From Gammaproteobacteria bacterium (GTDB lineage Bacteria; Pseudomonadota; Gammaproteobacteria; Steroidobacterales; Foliamicaceae): a DNA stretch of 64,000 nt. Shown here one piece after another: positions 44,878 through 54,107 of this stretch; within the stretch, counting starts at the first letter, position 1; every line of letters begins with the position of its first letter. The notes under the pieces were generated by a model, which did no database searches, was not told the origin of the DNA, and saw only the letters and a program-made list of their open reading frames with translations. The translations under genes and the position numbers were made by a program. Where the stretch lies: NCBI GenBank assembly GCA_009845905.1, contig VXYS01000004.1, positions 826,135 to 890,134 on the forward strand, in the 5' to 3' direction.

Positions 44878-46301
44878 GCTTTCGTAACTCTCCGAAGAGT
44901 ATCGACCCAGGCCGCGATTCCGACTTCGCCCGGCTTCTTGGTATCGTTGCCGAAGAAGTGCTCTCGAACCGCATTGATTTCTTCAACGTCTCGGGAGAAC
45001 GCTATTCTGCGCCTCGTATTGCCTCTCTCGGGACGCGGCAGTTCGGGTTTGTAGCGTCGCGTCCCAGTTGTGTCTCCCCTGACCGGTCTGCCCTTCTCCA
45101 CTGCCAGCCGAACCGTTCGGGCCTCTACTCTATCCTTCCGCTGCAGCAAGCCGTCCACTTCCTCTTCGATGCCTTTCCATTTGTTTGTAAAGCCAACGCA
45201 CATGCTTAGCCCGTCCATGGCGGCGTTTCTAGCCGGACGATAGATGTCGCTGTCGGTATCCAGGTCACGCTTGGTCGTCGAAATCGGCAAATCCTCCGGA
45301 TTCGCGGTCGAAAAGCTGATTAGACCCGCTATTGCCCTGAATTGCGGATGGTAGCGCGGGGTGGTAGCAACGCCCCACCCCGTTATCGAGGTCTTATCTG
45401 AAACAACGACAATGCGATCATTGCAAATCACGGTAATTCCCGCCTCGTCGGTAGCGCTCTCCCCAGGCTTGCTTATGTCGGGATCCGTCGATTCTTCCAA
45501 TTCCGTTTGACGTGTCAGATTGCGATAGAAGCCCACAGTGACCTTGATCTCCACTCCGTCAACCACGGTTTGGAAATCGAAAGGCTCAATTTGCCCAGTC
45601 AGAATCAACTGAACGGTAACCGGCGTAATCGGCGCGTCGTTCAATCGGATCTCGAATCCCTTTCCCATAATGTAGGCAAAATGCTGCCCCAGTTTGTCTT
45701 TCAGCTGGTCGATGAAGGATTTCTGCTGGAATTTCTTCGAAATGCTCTCGTGCAGAGCCGGAATGGTTATCGTCACCCCGCATTCCGCCCCGTTCCCGAT
45801 TTCCTCGAACGGAAGTTCCCATGTATTCGAGTTGGGATCCAGCCACTCGCGACTGTAGCGCACTTTGACCGCGCGGTTCTTCGAGCAAGAAACCACCTCG
45901 GCTTCTTTTCCCATCTTGAAGATCGCACGCTTCATCCCTATTCCGTAGATTCCGATGGTGGGTAGTTTTTCGTCTGGATCTCCAGCGGGCCGCCCCAAGC
46001 GAAAGGCTGCGTTCAGGTAAGAACTCGGAATCCCTCCGCAGTTGTCCTCAATTACGAATTTCTCGGCGCTAATGGTGATATCGCAGCGGAAACCCGCGAA
46101 TGGTTGTTCCGTATCGCGCCCTGCCGGCCGCGACCGCATGGCGCCGTCCACGCAATTGTCGACAAGATCCAAAATTGAATCATCGAGGTCGATGTCCCTA
46201 GGTAGCATGGAAACGAAAAAGCGCTTCGTCGGCGCTCCGTCCAAATGCGTTGGCTTAGGTTCGGTCTTCCCCTCTTGCGAGGGCGATTGCTCTTTATTCA
46301 T
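44874..46301 (-). CDS. MORC/MutL-like GHKL ATPase
   Basis: A 475-residue protein with an N-terminal GHKL ATPase. DSILDLVDNCVDGAM (about 41-55) is the N-box, VIEDNCGGIP (about 83-92) the G1 box and GIYGIGMKRAIFKMG (about 117-131) the G2 box. A transducer-like domain follows and a charged C-terminus ends near IAAWVDTLRRV. GHKL ATPases of this MORC type sit in restriction-modification loci with Dcm, Vsr and helicase or nuclease partners, a known association. The likely role is an ATP-driven clamp or switch on DNA. Confidence 0.82.
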   Translation of the reverse strand: MNKEQSPSQEGKTEPKPTHLDGAPTKRFFVSMLPRDIDLDDSILDLVDNCVDGAMRSRPAGRDTEQPFAGFRCDITISAEKFVIEDNCGGIPSSYLNAAFRLGRPAGDPDEKLPTIGIYGIGMKRAIFKMGKEAEVVSCSKNRAVKVRYSREWLDPNSNTWELPFEEIGNGAECGVTITIPALHESISKKFQQKSFIDQLKDKLGQHFAYIMGKGFEIRLNDAPITPVTVQLILTGQIEPFDFQTVVDGVEIKVTVGFYRNLTRQTELEESTDPDISKPGESATDEAGITVICNDRIVVVSDKTSITGWGVATTPRYHPQFRAIAGLISFSTANPEDLPISTTKRDLDTDSDIYRPARNAAMDGLSMCVGFTNKWKGIEEEVDGLLQRKDRVEARTVRLAVEKGRPVRGDTTGTRRYKPELPRPERGNTRRRIAFSRDVEEINAVREHFFGNDTKKPGEVGIAAWVDTLRRVTKA

Positions 46302-46400
46302 TACGGTTGCTCAGGAAACGCTTGTGCGCGAAGTGAATCTGTTTTCGCCGGCCAGAACCGACCATCCTCGATGCTGAAGTTCGTCCCTGTTAATCAAGCG

Positions 46401-47462
46401 CTAGACCGATTCTCGCGCTTCGCAGTTGGAGGAGATCGCCGATAGAACCGCGCTCCCCATGAACGGCGATACGCTATTGCCAATCATTCGGAAGCTGTGC
46501 CAAATTGTCGGGTGGAAGCGGTGGCTGTCGGGAAAACCCTGGAGACGCGCCGCTTCGCGGACGGTGATTACTCTGGGCTCGCCTGGATGGATGGGCCTGA
46601 CAGACTGGTACGATCCTTTGTCAGACCCCGTCCCCGCGCGTAGCGTGGGACAACGGCCATTCCATTCAAGCCGTTGATGCCGGCCCACTTTGTCGATTGC
46701 CCCGGGCTCCAATTCCGAAAATCGCTTGCGCACTCGCTCGCAGTGTTTCGTGCGCCGATTGCCTGTAAAACTGCTGTCGTCAGACCTCATGGCTATTGCG
46801 TACTTCGAGAGCGAACTGTCATCTGGCAATTGCCATAGATCGAATCCCGCTTCGTCCGTCCCCGCACATACGGCGTTAGAAATGTCTTCGATCGCATCTC
46901 TAACGGTAACGCCCGGCACCGTGCGCATCGCGTCGATGTCCGGCATTGATCCTCGCCTATTGTCGATTCCAATTATGAAAACGCGCCGCCGTCGCGTAGG
47001 TGCTCCGAAGTCTGCGGCGTCAAGCACGATGGGGTCTGATACCTGATAGTGCTCTGGCACCCTCTCCAGCCCGGCGTCCAAGATTCTTCGGGATTCGCCT
47101 TGGCTGATGCCCACAACATTCTCCATGGCGAAAAATGTGGGCGACAGTTCCGCCACCAACCGAAAGAAATGATTGACGAGTGCGCTGCGCGGATCCTTGG
47201 CATCGCGCCGTCCGATCATGCTGAAGCCTTGACAGGGCGGCCCGCCAATTAGCCCGTCGATCAGCGAATTGGTATGCCGTAGAACTTCCGCCCCCGAAAG
47301 TTCCGATACATCGGCGAGCGTTATGGGTGTATCAGGGAAATTGAGAGCAAACGAAGAGGTGAGCACGGGATCATTGTCATATGCCTGCACGACATTGAGG
47401 CCCGCAAGGTGCGCTCCGCGCGAGAAGCCCCCGGTGCCACAGAACAAATCAACTACTCGCAT
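46401..47462 (-). CDS. dcm: C5 cytosine DNA methyltransferase
   Basis: A 353-residue m5C methyltransferase. VVDLFCGTGGFSRG is motif I, GGPPCQGFS motif IV with nucleophile Cys77, ENVVGIS motif VI, RRRVFIIG motif VIII, and RLQGFPDSH with GNSVSPFMG motifs IX-X. The target recognition region between VIII and IX is short. It is the first gene of the minus-strand set (dcm, GHKL ATPase, methyltransferase-like), with 99 bases to the next start. No ordinary restriction enzyme is seen beside it except Vsr. Confidence 0.95.
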   Translation of the reverse strand: MRVVDLFCGTGGFSRGAHLAGLNVVQAYDNDPVLTSSFALNFPDTPITLADVSELSGAEVLRHTNSLIDGLIGGPPCQGFSMIGRRDAKDPRSALVNHFFRLVAELSPTFFAMENVVGISQGESRRILDAGLERVPEHYQVSDPIVLDAADFGAPTRRRRVFIIGIDNRRGSMPDIDAMRTVPGVTVRDAIEDISNAVCAGTDEAGFDLWQLPDDSSLSKYAIAMRSDDSSFTGNRRTKHCERVRKRFSELEPGAIDKVGRHQRLEWNGRCPTLRAGTGSDKGSYQSVRPIHPGEPRVITVREAARLQGFPDSHRFHPTIWHSFRMIGNSVSPFMGSAVLSAISSNCEARESV

Positions 47463-47746
47463 CGCTTCTACTCAAGCGCGGCCCTCGCGAACCGCCACGA
47501 TAGCGCGTAGTTTACCCTCCCGTCCGCCGGATCAAACCGTTAACGGGAAGCCGTCGTTATTCGCGATACGCAACAAGCACGCGATACGAATCGTCCCGTC
47601 CAGCCCGGAATCCGGTCATCCAGTTAGGCCGCTAGCCCGACCAACGGACAGGATATCCGATCATAACCCCGCTTCGCCCAAATTTACGTTAACCGGGCTT
47701 ATAGAACGGCATTGCCAACCCGAATCGGACAGATTCAGCGCGTACT

Positions 47747-48145
47747 CTAGTCTCCTGGGCGGCGCTCGTAATCGTACTGCCAAAGCGCCTCGTCCAGTGC
47801 CCGCAGAGTAACGCCGTAGTGCTTACACGCTCGCCTGCAAAAGGCGCCGTATTGCAGCCAGCGATCAAACTGGTAGGCAATGGGTGCCCCGATAGTCCGC
47901 ATGACTCGCTTATCGAGCACGGGGTAACGATCCGGAAAAATAAAATGCAATATGACGCTCGCCATCGGTCCGGCGACGCCATGCAGCGTCATAAGGGCGC
48001 CGATGCGCAGACGCTCGCTGTCGGTCGCAAAGGAAACGCGGGAGATTTCCTCCACATCGGCAGAGGAGTTTACGGCTACCAGCTGGCGAACCGCCGGACC
48101 AGGATACTTCCAGCGGGCAACCTCCTGCAGATCGGAAGGCTTCAT
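47747..48145 (-). CDS. HhH-like hypothetical protein
   Basis: 132 residues from ATG 48145 (MKPSDLQEVARWKYPG); the frame extends to 48172. The middle block LRIGALMTLHGVAGPMASVI followed by FPDRYPVLDKRVMRTIG looks like a helix-hairpin-helix plus an Asp in the position where HhH-GPD glycosylases have theirs, though the usual GVG-K is GVAGPM. It is likely a relative of DNA glycosylases without lyase chemistry. It lies 284 bases beyond dcm on the same strand, within the island. Confidence 0.55.
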   Translation of the reverse strand: MKPSDLQEVARWKYPGPAVRQLVAVNSSADVEEISRVSFATDSERLRIGALMTLHGVAGPMASVILHFIFPDRYPVLDKRVMRTIGAPIAYQFDRWLQYGAFCRRACKHYGVTLRALDEALWQYDYERRPGD

Positions 48146-48331
48146 GTGTCCGCGTCGGCGCGCAGCTGTCAAGATATCCGCCAGCCTGCGGTCTGCTCAG
48201 CATTGGACACTCCGGCCTGATAAGAGTCTAGCGCCCGGTAGCGCTTACCGAGCCCCCCCACGTCAGAGCGTTCGAATGGAATGTTCCAAGACATGCGCAG
48301 ATTATGCCGTTTGCTGGCCAGTCAGCGCTTA

Positions 48332-48415
48332 AGAGATCTGGCAGTCCTGACCTTCTTCAAGACCTTACGCGGCGCGCTGGAGGACGAAGTCACCAATACA
48401 GAGGCAATCCAGTAA
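48332..48415 (+). pseudogene. fragment related to the 43020 gene
   Basis: The frame reads RDLAVLTFFKTLRGALEDEV and then TNTEAIQ before a stop. It matches FFKTVRSALEEEVAKSGRIQ of the protein encoded from 43020. No start or further homology is visible, so it is a decayed partial copy. Confidence 0.45.
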
Positions 48416-48662
48416 ACGCGCTTCCACTTGGCTCTTGAATTGCCAACTTGCCGACTCGTTCATTGTTGTTCTTGCTCCCAATGCGTATTTCAAGTGTACC
48501 GGTGGGACAGGATTTGGCTCTTGCGCGACGCACGCGGTATACATTGAGCCGGAGCCATTACTTTTTCAAAGTCCCCTTTGAATAAGCTATTTTCGGCGTC
48601 TCATTCGACTCTGTCCGCCAAGAATGTGTCCTCGCGGTCAGAAATCGCATCCGACATGGAGA

Positions 48663-48932
48663 CTAGCAGAACGATTTTGGGTGTGGATACGGCCAAGCAG
48701 CGCCAGCCATCCCAAGCCTCTCCTTTCCCTGGCGAATTAGGCGCGTTTGCGCGTCCGAAGGAGCGTCAGCGATGGCAGAGAGAAGAACCGGACTGCCCCG
48801 AACTTGCCGAATCTTGCCGGCCGCCAAGTCGCGATCCAGCGGACCGGTCTCAATCCAGTAATGGATCGTGCGCCGGGCGATACCAAACCGTCCCGATCCA
48901 GGTAATACTTCAAGCACATCCTCGTCTCCCAT
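48663..48932 (-). pseudogene. remnant of an IS21-type transposase (IstA N-terminal region)
   Basis: From about 48932 the minus frame reads MGDEDVLEVL...GIARRTIHYWIETGPLDRDLAAG. I recognise this as the helix-turn-helix region of IstA-like transposases, where it normally continues into a proline-rich RPPVPSKLDPYK segment. Here the continuation is scrambled (QVRGSPVLLSAIADAP) and the frame ends soon after, so the element is dead. No istB or terminal repeats were found. Confidence 0.5.
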
Positions 48933-49667
48933 CGGCGCGTTACGCGCTGCCTCCACCCTGTCGATGAAGACAACAGGATGGACCGGCAAAACCAACTCGC
49001 CAATCCGATGTGCGCGATCCTGAGCCGAAACACATGCGCAATTTACGGTCGAAAACAACATGAATTCGAGTACGCAGGCCGCGGCAGACTGCAAGACGTT
49101 AGAATTGGATGGGAAACATACGCGTACCGGGCGGAGTTCGCGAAGCCAATCTTGGAAGGGCGAATTCCCCGACACAGATTAAGCACTGGATGGTTGCAGT
49201 GGCCTCGCTCCCGTTAAGTCGTTTCCGCCCAATGGTTCCCGGTTCTATGACCGGACGTGCGATGCATGGGCAAGGGTCCACGATCGATACGAGCGGGATT
49301 ACTTGGCCCGCTCTCCAAAAAAGAACGTACAAAAGCCGGACAAGGGAACCCAAAAAGCGCATCGCGGCTGCAGTTCACTATGCAGTAAGAACGATTGCCA
49401 GGGATATCGGATCGCCGCAAGGATGACTACTTCGCCTGAGTCCGTCCTGAACAACGTCGGTTTAGGCTGCGCCGCGAACGCCAGAAAAGCGAAAAACACG
49501 ACCCTGTCACGAGGCGTTCCATGAAGGTCTCCCCACCCAACCTACCTCGGGCCGCGGGAAACAACAACGGTCACGCAAGTTCTCTTCATGTCAAGTAAGC
49601 TAATTCCCTCAAGAGTGGGAGACGTAATCAAATCAACTCGGAAATAGAAAGGCACGCAAGCAGGAAG
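48933..49667. other. gene-poor stretch before the sulfatase gene
   Basis: About 730 bases with only short open frames on both strands and no recognisable protein motif. It marks the right edge of the conflict island. The last 100 bases hold the sulfatase leader, including AGGAAG before its ATG. Confidence 0.4.
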
Positions 49668-51347
49668 ATGTTGAAATACTTGTATGTAAAGACGGTTTTT
49701 GCCGCATTGTGCGTGTTTTTCGTTGTGGCCTGCGGGTGGATCCAACATGTATCTGCGCAATCCCATAGCCGCGTCAGCGGATCATTGGGCCCGGCAGAGC
49801 AGGAACCGGAATACGAAATTGCCCAACCGGTTGATATGGCGGGCAGCAAACCAAACATCGTTTTTTTTCTGATCGACGATTTGGGGTATTTCGATGTCGG
49901 TTTCACGGGCGGTAGGTTTTACGAGACACACAACATTGACCACCTGGCTGGACAAGGCATGGTGTTTGAACGTGCCTACGCCTCCGGGCCTAACTGCTCG
50001 CCGACTCGCGCGAGTTTCCTATCAGGCATGACGACGGCCCGGCATCGGCTTTACTCACTCGGAAAGGCATCCAAGATTGCTCCGCACGCGGCTCCTTTGT
50101 GGGTGCCCATTGAGAGCTGGTTCTTCAATTCACGTGGCCGGTCCGCGCCCGGCATTACGATGGACGATTACGATTCTCAGTACGCCGAAGATGGGCTTCG
50201 AACGTTCGAGGTATCCGCCGGGTTGCCCGATCAAATCGTGTCCGTCGCCGAGATCTTGAATCTTGCCGGCTACGTTACCGGACGTTTTGGCAAGTGGCAT
50301 GTCGGCAAAAGCACGCAGGGCTTTGACGTATCGAGTACCGACGGTTCGGATGCAGTGGAAACTGGCGCGGCAGACACAACAAAACACTACCGCAATCCGA
50401 ACTCGGCTCATTCGATAAGCGATGGTGTCATAGAGTTTATCCGGAACAATTCGAAGAAACCCTTCTTCGTTTACGTCGCGCACTGGGAAGTACACGACCC
50501 CAAAATCGCCAATCCGGAAATCGTCCGCCGGTTCGACCGGAAGCTGAGGAACTGGGAGGGTGAAACCAAAGACTATGACACGACCTACGCAGCAATGGTC
50601 CATGCTGCTGACACGAGCGTCGGTCGAATACTCAAGGCATTGGACAATGCCGGCGTTTCAGAGAACACCGTAGTTGTTTTTTCATCCGACAACGGGGGAA
50701 CAGGACCCTCACAGATTCTACCGCTGAGGTCGGAGAAAGGATCTTTGTATGAAGGAGGCATTCGCGTACCGACCATCGTTCGGTGGCCGGCCGCGATTCA
50801 CCCCGGCACACGCTCGGTTGCGACGGTTTCCAGCGTGGATTGGCTACCGACTTTTGCTGATTTGGCGGGTGTCGATCTAGCGAACGTGAACTTTCCGCCA
50901 ACCCAGATACTGGATGGCCGTAGTATCTTGCCCGAATTGGCCGGAAGGCACAGCGGATCGGGTGAAGCATTTTTCCATTTCCCACTGTATTTCGGTGGCG
51001 CGACTCGTCCCGGCGGACCCAGACCCGGATTTCGCGGCTGGCCCTCATCTGCCTTGATATCCGGCCAATGGAAACTCATTGAATTCTTTGAACGCAATGA
51101 AGAGGAAAGCGGTCCGGAAACCGTCAGTCGATTCGAGTTCTACAATCTGGACAACGACATCAGCGAGAGCCGTAACTTGGCAGAACATGTCGAATCGCTA
51201 GCGCCTGATGTTCGAGGGCGGTTTGAGAGCATGCGAAAACGATTGTCGGACTGGCGCGCCGAGACGGACGCAGACGTACCAACGCGCAAGAATAAATTCT
51301 TCCAAGGGTTGCCGTCGAATTCCAATCACGCTATTGGCACTCGCTAG
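49668..51347 (+). CDS. exported sulfatase (formylglycine-dependent)
   Basis: A 559-residue arylsulfatase-type enzyme. The leader MLKYLYVKTVFAALCVFFVV followed by AC suggests a lipoprotein signal (cysteine 22). FFLIDDLGYFD gives the first two metal Asp residues and NCSPTRASFLSG the CxPxR motif, in which Cys110 becomes formylglycine. GKWHVGKS and SSDNGG supply further ligands. Such enzymes remove sulfate from glycans or aryl esters outside the cytoplasm. The anaerobic or FGE maturase is not in the window. The gene has clearly lower GC than the core genes. Confidence 0.92.
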   Translation: MLKYLYVKTVFAALCVFFVVACGWIQHVSAQSHSRVSGSLGPAEQEPEYEIAQPVDMAGSKPNIVFFLIDDLGYFDVGFTGGRFYETHNIDHLAGQGMVFERAYASGPNCSPTRASFLSGMTTARHRLYSLGKASKIAPHAAPLWVPIESWFFNSRGRSAPGITMDDYDSQYAEDGLRTFEVSAGLPDQIVSVAEILNLAGYVTGRFGKWHVGKSTQGFDVSSTDGSDAVETGAADTTKHYRNPNSAHSISDGVIEFIRNNSKKPFFVYVAHWEVHDPKIANPEIVRRFDRKLRNWEGETKDYDTTYAAMVHAADTSVGRILKALDNAGVSENTVVVFSSDNGGTGPSQILPLRSEKGSLYEGGIRVPTIVRWPAAIHPGTRSVATVSSVDWLPTFADLAGVDLANVNFPPTQILDGRSILPELAGRHSGSGEAFFHFPLYFGGATRPGGPRPGFRGWPSSALISGQWKLIEFFERNEEESGPETVSRFEFYNLDNDISESRNLAEHVESLAPDVRGRFESMRKRLSDWRAETDADVPTRKNKFFQGLPSNSNHAIGTR

Positions 51348-52251
51348 CGTGCCCGGATTGAAACGGAAAAGGTACGGCGTGGCCATCAGTTGGACCGACG
51401 GCCTCTTCAAGCGAGAGAGCTAAAGGAGCACGAAGCGGCCGGCCGGGAGGTCAGCATCTCAAGTCTTGCTGCAGGTTCTGCGCGCTTCGCGACGCCAGAA
51501 TAGTTCATGTTCCCGTACCCGAAGTACCAAATACATATCCTTTATTTGGGATGAGGCGGCGCAGGATGCCCCGTTACCGAGACAGATGAGGAGTAGTGAA
51601 TCCCGCCTCAGATGTCCGGTCTCTTTTTCCGTCACAAGCGCTTCCCCGCACCTGTCTTTCATCTAACCCCAAGATCAATCCATCACGTGGTTTATTTCTT
51701 CACGCAAAAAAGAGAACTCGGACAGCCCTCCATCCAGGCCTCTTCGCCATAAGAAAAACAATCCTCCTCCGCAGACCCAGGCATGCGGACTCCCTGTAGG
51801 GACCTCTCCGGGTACCGCGGAGAAGGGAAGCCGGGTACACCGGATAGAGTGGCGGCCAGATGCCGCGAAAACCCCCTTCCCACGGGCCGGTTTCGAGGGC
51901 CGTCCGAAGGACCATTTTTCATACGCCGAAAAACGAAGTCGATTTTTCCGTGCATGAAAAAGTCGGTGGGACACACGTCAGATGGCGCCATCAGAGCGGC
52001 CACGCCCTTGAGAGGGCTGCTTCGAAACTGAGCCACTTCGGATGCGTTTTCCTGCAAACTCTGGACAGCGAAGGAGGATATTGGATGAAGCGCTACGGAC
52101 TTGCCGAATAACAGGTCATTTCGAAACGATCCCAGCACGAGGCCTGTGAGATGGTCGCAAGGCTAGAATGGCAATCCGTTCAGTAGCGGAGACCGGCTGA
52201 TGGCGAAGGTCGGGCCGGTCTGCGAAGCCATCTATAGGGGAAGGAAGCGCG
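51348..52251. other. 900-base stretch without a supported gene
   Basis: Several frames are open at once on both strands between 51596 and 52138 (longest 148 codons on the minus strand, 51692-52138), but none has a recognisable motif or a clear ribosome site. CCGGGTAC occurs twice (51809 and 51841 region). It could hold a structured RNA or the remains of a lost element. Confidence 0.35.
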
Positions 52252-52455
52252 GTGGACTATTACGTCAACAAGAACGCGCAGGAGAGCGGTGATCACGAAG
52301 TACATACGAGTGCGTGCAATTTCCTGCCAAGCCCGGAGTTCCGAATCTACCTGGGCCGTTCCACAAATTGCCGAGAGGCCGTGGCCGAAGCGTGGAACCA
52401 CTACCATCGGGTAGACGGTTGCTACCATTGTTCAACCGCCTGCCACAGACACTGA
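52252..52455 (+). CDS. small Cys/His-rich conserved protein
   Basis: A 67-residue protein from GTG 52252, with GGGGAAGGAAG just upstream. YYVNKNAQESGDHEVHTSAC, then a middle LGRSTNCREAVAEA and the end DGCYHCSTACHRH look like a small conserved domain with several Cys and His residues able to bind metal. I recall this pattern from short uncharacterised bacterial proteins but no function. It is convergent with cysC. Confidence 0.65.
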   Translation: MDYYVNKNAQESGDHEVHTSACNFLPSPEFRIYLGRSTNCREAVAEAWNHYHRVDGCYHCSTACHRH

Positions 52456-52567
52456 CAAAAGCGTTTGCAGTAGCTGCTCGGAGTGCGTGTGGATCAGCCT
52501 GGGCTCATGGCCTTGTAGTCACGCACGGGTTACATCGGGGAAATCCAGACGCCACCGGGTTGGCATC

Positions 52568-53122
52568 TCACAGGCGTTGTGCGGCGCGCAGCCAGCCGAT
52601 GACTTCCTCGGCCTGCGCTTGGGGCGTGCCTTGATCGGTGCGCAGGTGGATCGCCGGGCGCTCCGGCGCCTCGTAGGGGGCATCGACGCCGGTGAGCCCC
52701 GTGATCTTCCCGGCGCGCGCCTTGGCGTACAAGCCTTTCGGATCCCGCCGCTGGCAGACTGCAAGAGGCGCGTCGACGAATACTTCCAGTAGCCGGCCGG
52801 TTCCGGCGATGCGGCGCGCCCGCCGCCGTCCCGCCCGAAACGGAGCGATCAGCGCGACCACCACGAAAACGCCCGAATCCAGCAGCAGTCGGGTCACTTC
52901 CGCGCACCGGCGCACGTTTTCCTCGCGGTCGGCTTTGCTCAGCCCCAGATCCACATTCAGGCCGCGGCGCAACTCGTCGCCGTCGAGCACCGCCACCGTA
53001 AGGCCGAAAGCGCGCAAGCGGCGGGCGATCTCGCCGGCCAGCGTGGTCTTGCCCGCGGCGGGCAGGCCGGTGAGCCAGAGCGCACAGGGCGACACCCCGC
53101 TCGAGCCGTGATCCGCACCCAT
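52568..53122 (-). CDS. cysC: adenylylsulfate kinase
   Basis: A 184-residue APS kinase making PAPS from APS and ATP. LWLTGLPAAGKTTLA is the P-loop, LDGDELRRGLNVDLG the APS-binding DGD region, and LSKADREENVRRCAEV the conserved helix. VFVDAPLAVCQRRDPKGLYA and KITGLTGVDAPYEAP complete the family. The start overlaps the cysD stop by one base, so they are coupled. The product serves the sulfotransferases encoded downstream. Confidence 0.95.
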   Translation of the reverse strand: MGADHGSSGVSPCALWLTGLPAAGKTTLAGEIARRLRAFGLTVAVLDGDELRRGLNVDLGLSKADREENVRRCAEVTRLLLDSGVFVVVALIAPFRAGRRRARRIAGTGRLLEVFVDAPLAVCQRRDPKGLYAKARAGKITGLTGVDAPYEAPERPAIHLRTDQGTPQAQAEEVIGWLRAAQRL

Positions 53123-54003
53123 TAGAAGTAGTCTCCTTGCGCATTCCCAGCCGAGCCCTTCCCAAGGTCTTCGGCACGCCCCTGGCGCTCGAGGGTTCCC
53201 GCTTGCCGCAGTTCGCGCACGATCGCCGGAATGTCGTTTGCCCGCGACTCCACCGCGCCCGTGAGCGGCCAGCAGCCGAGCGAGCGGAAACGCACGCTGC
53301 GTAGCTGTGGCTCCTCGCCCTGCTCCAGCGGCATTCGCTCATCCACGCGCACGATGAGCATGCCATTGCGCTCGACCACCCACCGGGGGGCGGCGAAATA
53401 CAGATCCGGAATCTCGATGCCTTCCCGCTCGATGTAGCGCCAAACGTCCATTTCGGTCCAATCGGCGAGCGGGAAGAATCGTTCGGGTGCTGGATTCCCT
53501 CGCGCCTGGAGTTCCGTTGGAGTCTGTGAACCGGCCGTGCCGACTCCGGAGCGCCCCCGCAACCGCTTCTCGTCGCCCCGCGCGCCGTCCATCACCGCGT
53601 CAAAGCCGTAGGTGTCGAGTGCTTCCGTGAGCGCCGCGCTTTTCATCAGCCGCGTATGTTCCTTCGCGCCGTGCGTGAACGGCCCGACCCTCCTTCGCGC
53701 GCCATCGCGATTGACCTGAACGATCAGCGCCATGCCCGCGGATTCCGCCATCCGGTCGCGGAACGGATGGGTCTCCGGAAATTCCCAGGTCGTGTCCACG
53801 TGCAGCAGCGGAAATGTCGGGATGTTCGGTGCGAAAGCCTTGCGCGCCAGATGCAGCATCACGCACGAGTCCTTGCCCGCCGAAAACAGCATTGCAGGCC
53901 GAGCGCAGTGCGATACGGCCTGGCGCAGGGCCGCCAACGACGAAGTCTCCAGGCGGTTCAGCCGTTCAAACTCACACGCGTTCTCATTCATGGCGTTGGA
54001 CAT
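53122..54003 (-). CDS. cysD: sulfate adenylyltransferase subunit 2
   Basis: A 293-residue PP-loop subunit of ATP sulfurylase. FSAGKDSCVMLHL is the PP-loop, FPLLHVDTTWEFPETHPFRD the next conserved block, and the C-terminus has LRSVRFRSLGCWPLTGAVES. CysD works with the GTPase CysN, normally encoded directly after it; here cysC follows at once and no cysN is present in the window. CysN must come from elsewhere or be dispensable. Confidence 0.94.
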   Translation of the reverse strand: MSNAMNENACEFERLNRLETSSLAALRQAVSHCARPAMLFSAGKDSCVMLHLARKAFAPNIPTFPLLHVDTTWEFPETHPFRDRMAESAGMALIVQVNRDGARRRVGPFTHGAKEHTRLMKSAALTEALDTYGFDAVMDGARGDEKRLRGRSGVGTAGSQTPTELQARGNPAPERFFPLADWTEMDVWRYIEREGIEIPDLYFAAPRWVVERNGMLIVRVDERMPLEQGEEPQLRSVRFRSLGCWPLTGAVESRANDIPAIVRELRQAGTLERQGRAEDLGKGSAGNAQGDYF

Positions 54004-54107
54004 TCTGGTACGTTGGATCGGAGATCGCCGCTAGCGGACGGGCCCGTTACGCCGCCCGTTCTTCCGCGCAGGATGCGGTGATCCCATCAAGATCAGGCTG
54101 GCGCATC

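Noticed and set aside
32057..49667. CRISPR array or retron in the conflict island
   Set aside because: No regularly spaced direct repeats, no cas gene and no reverse transcriptase motif were seen.
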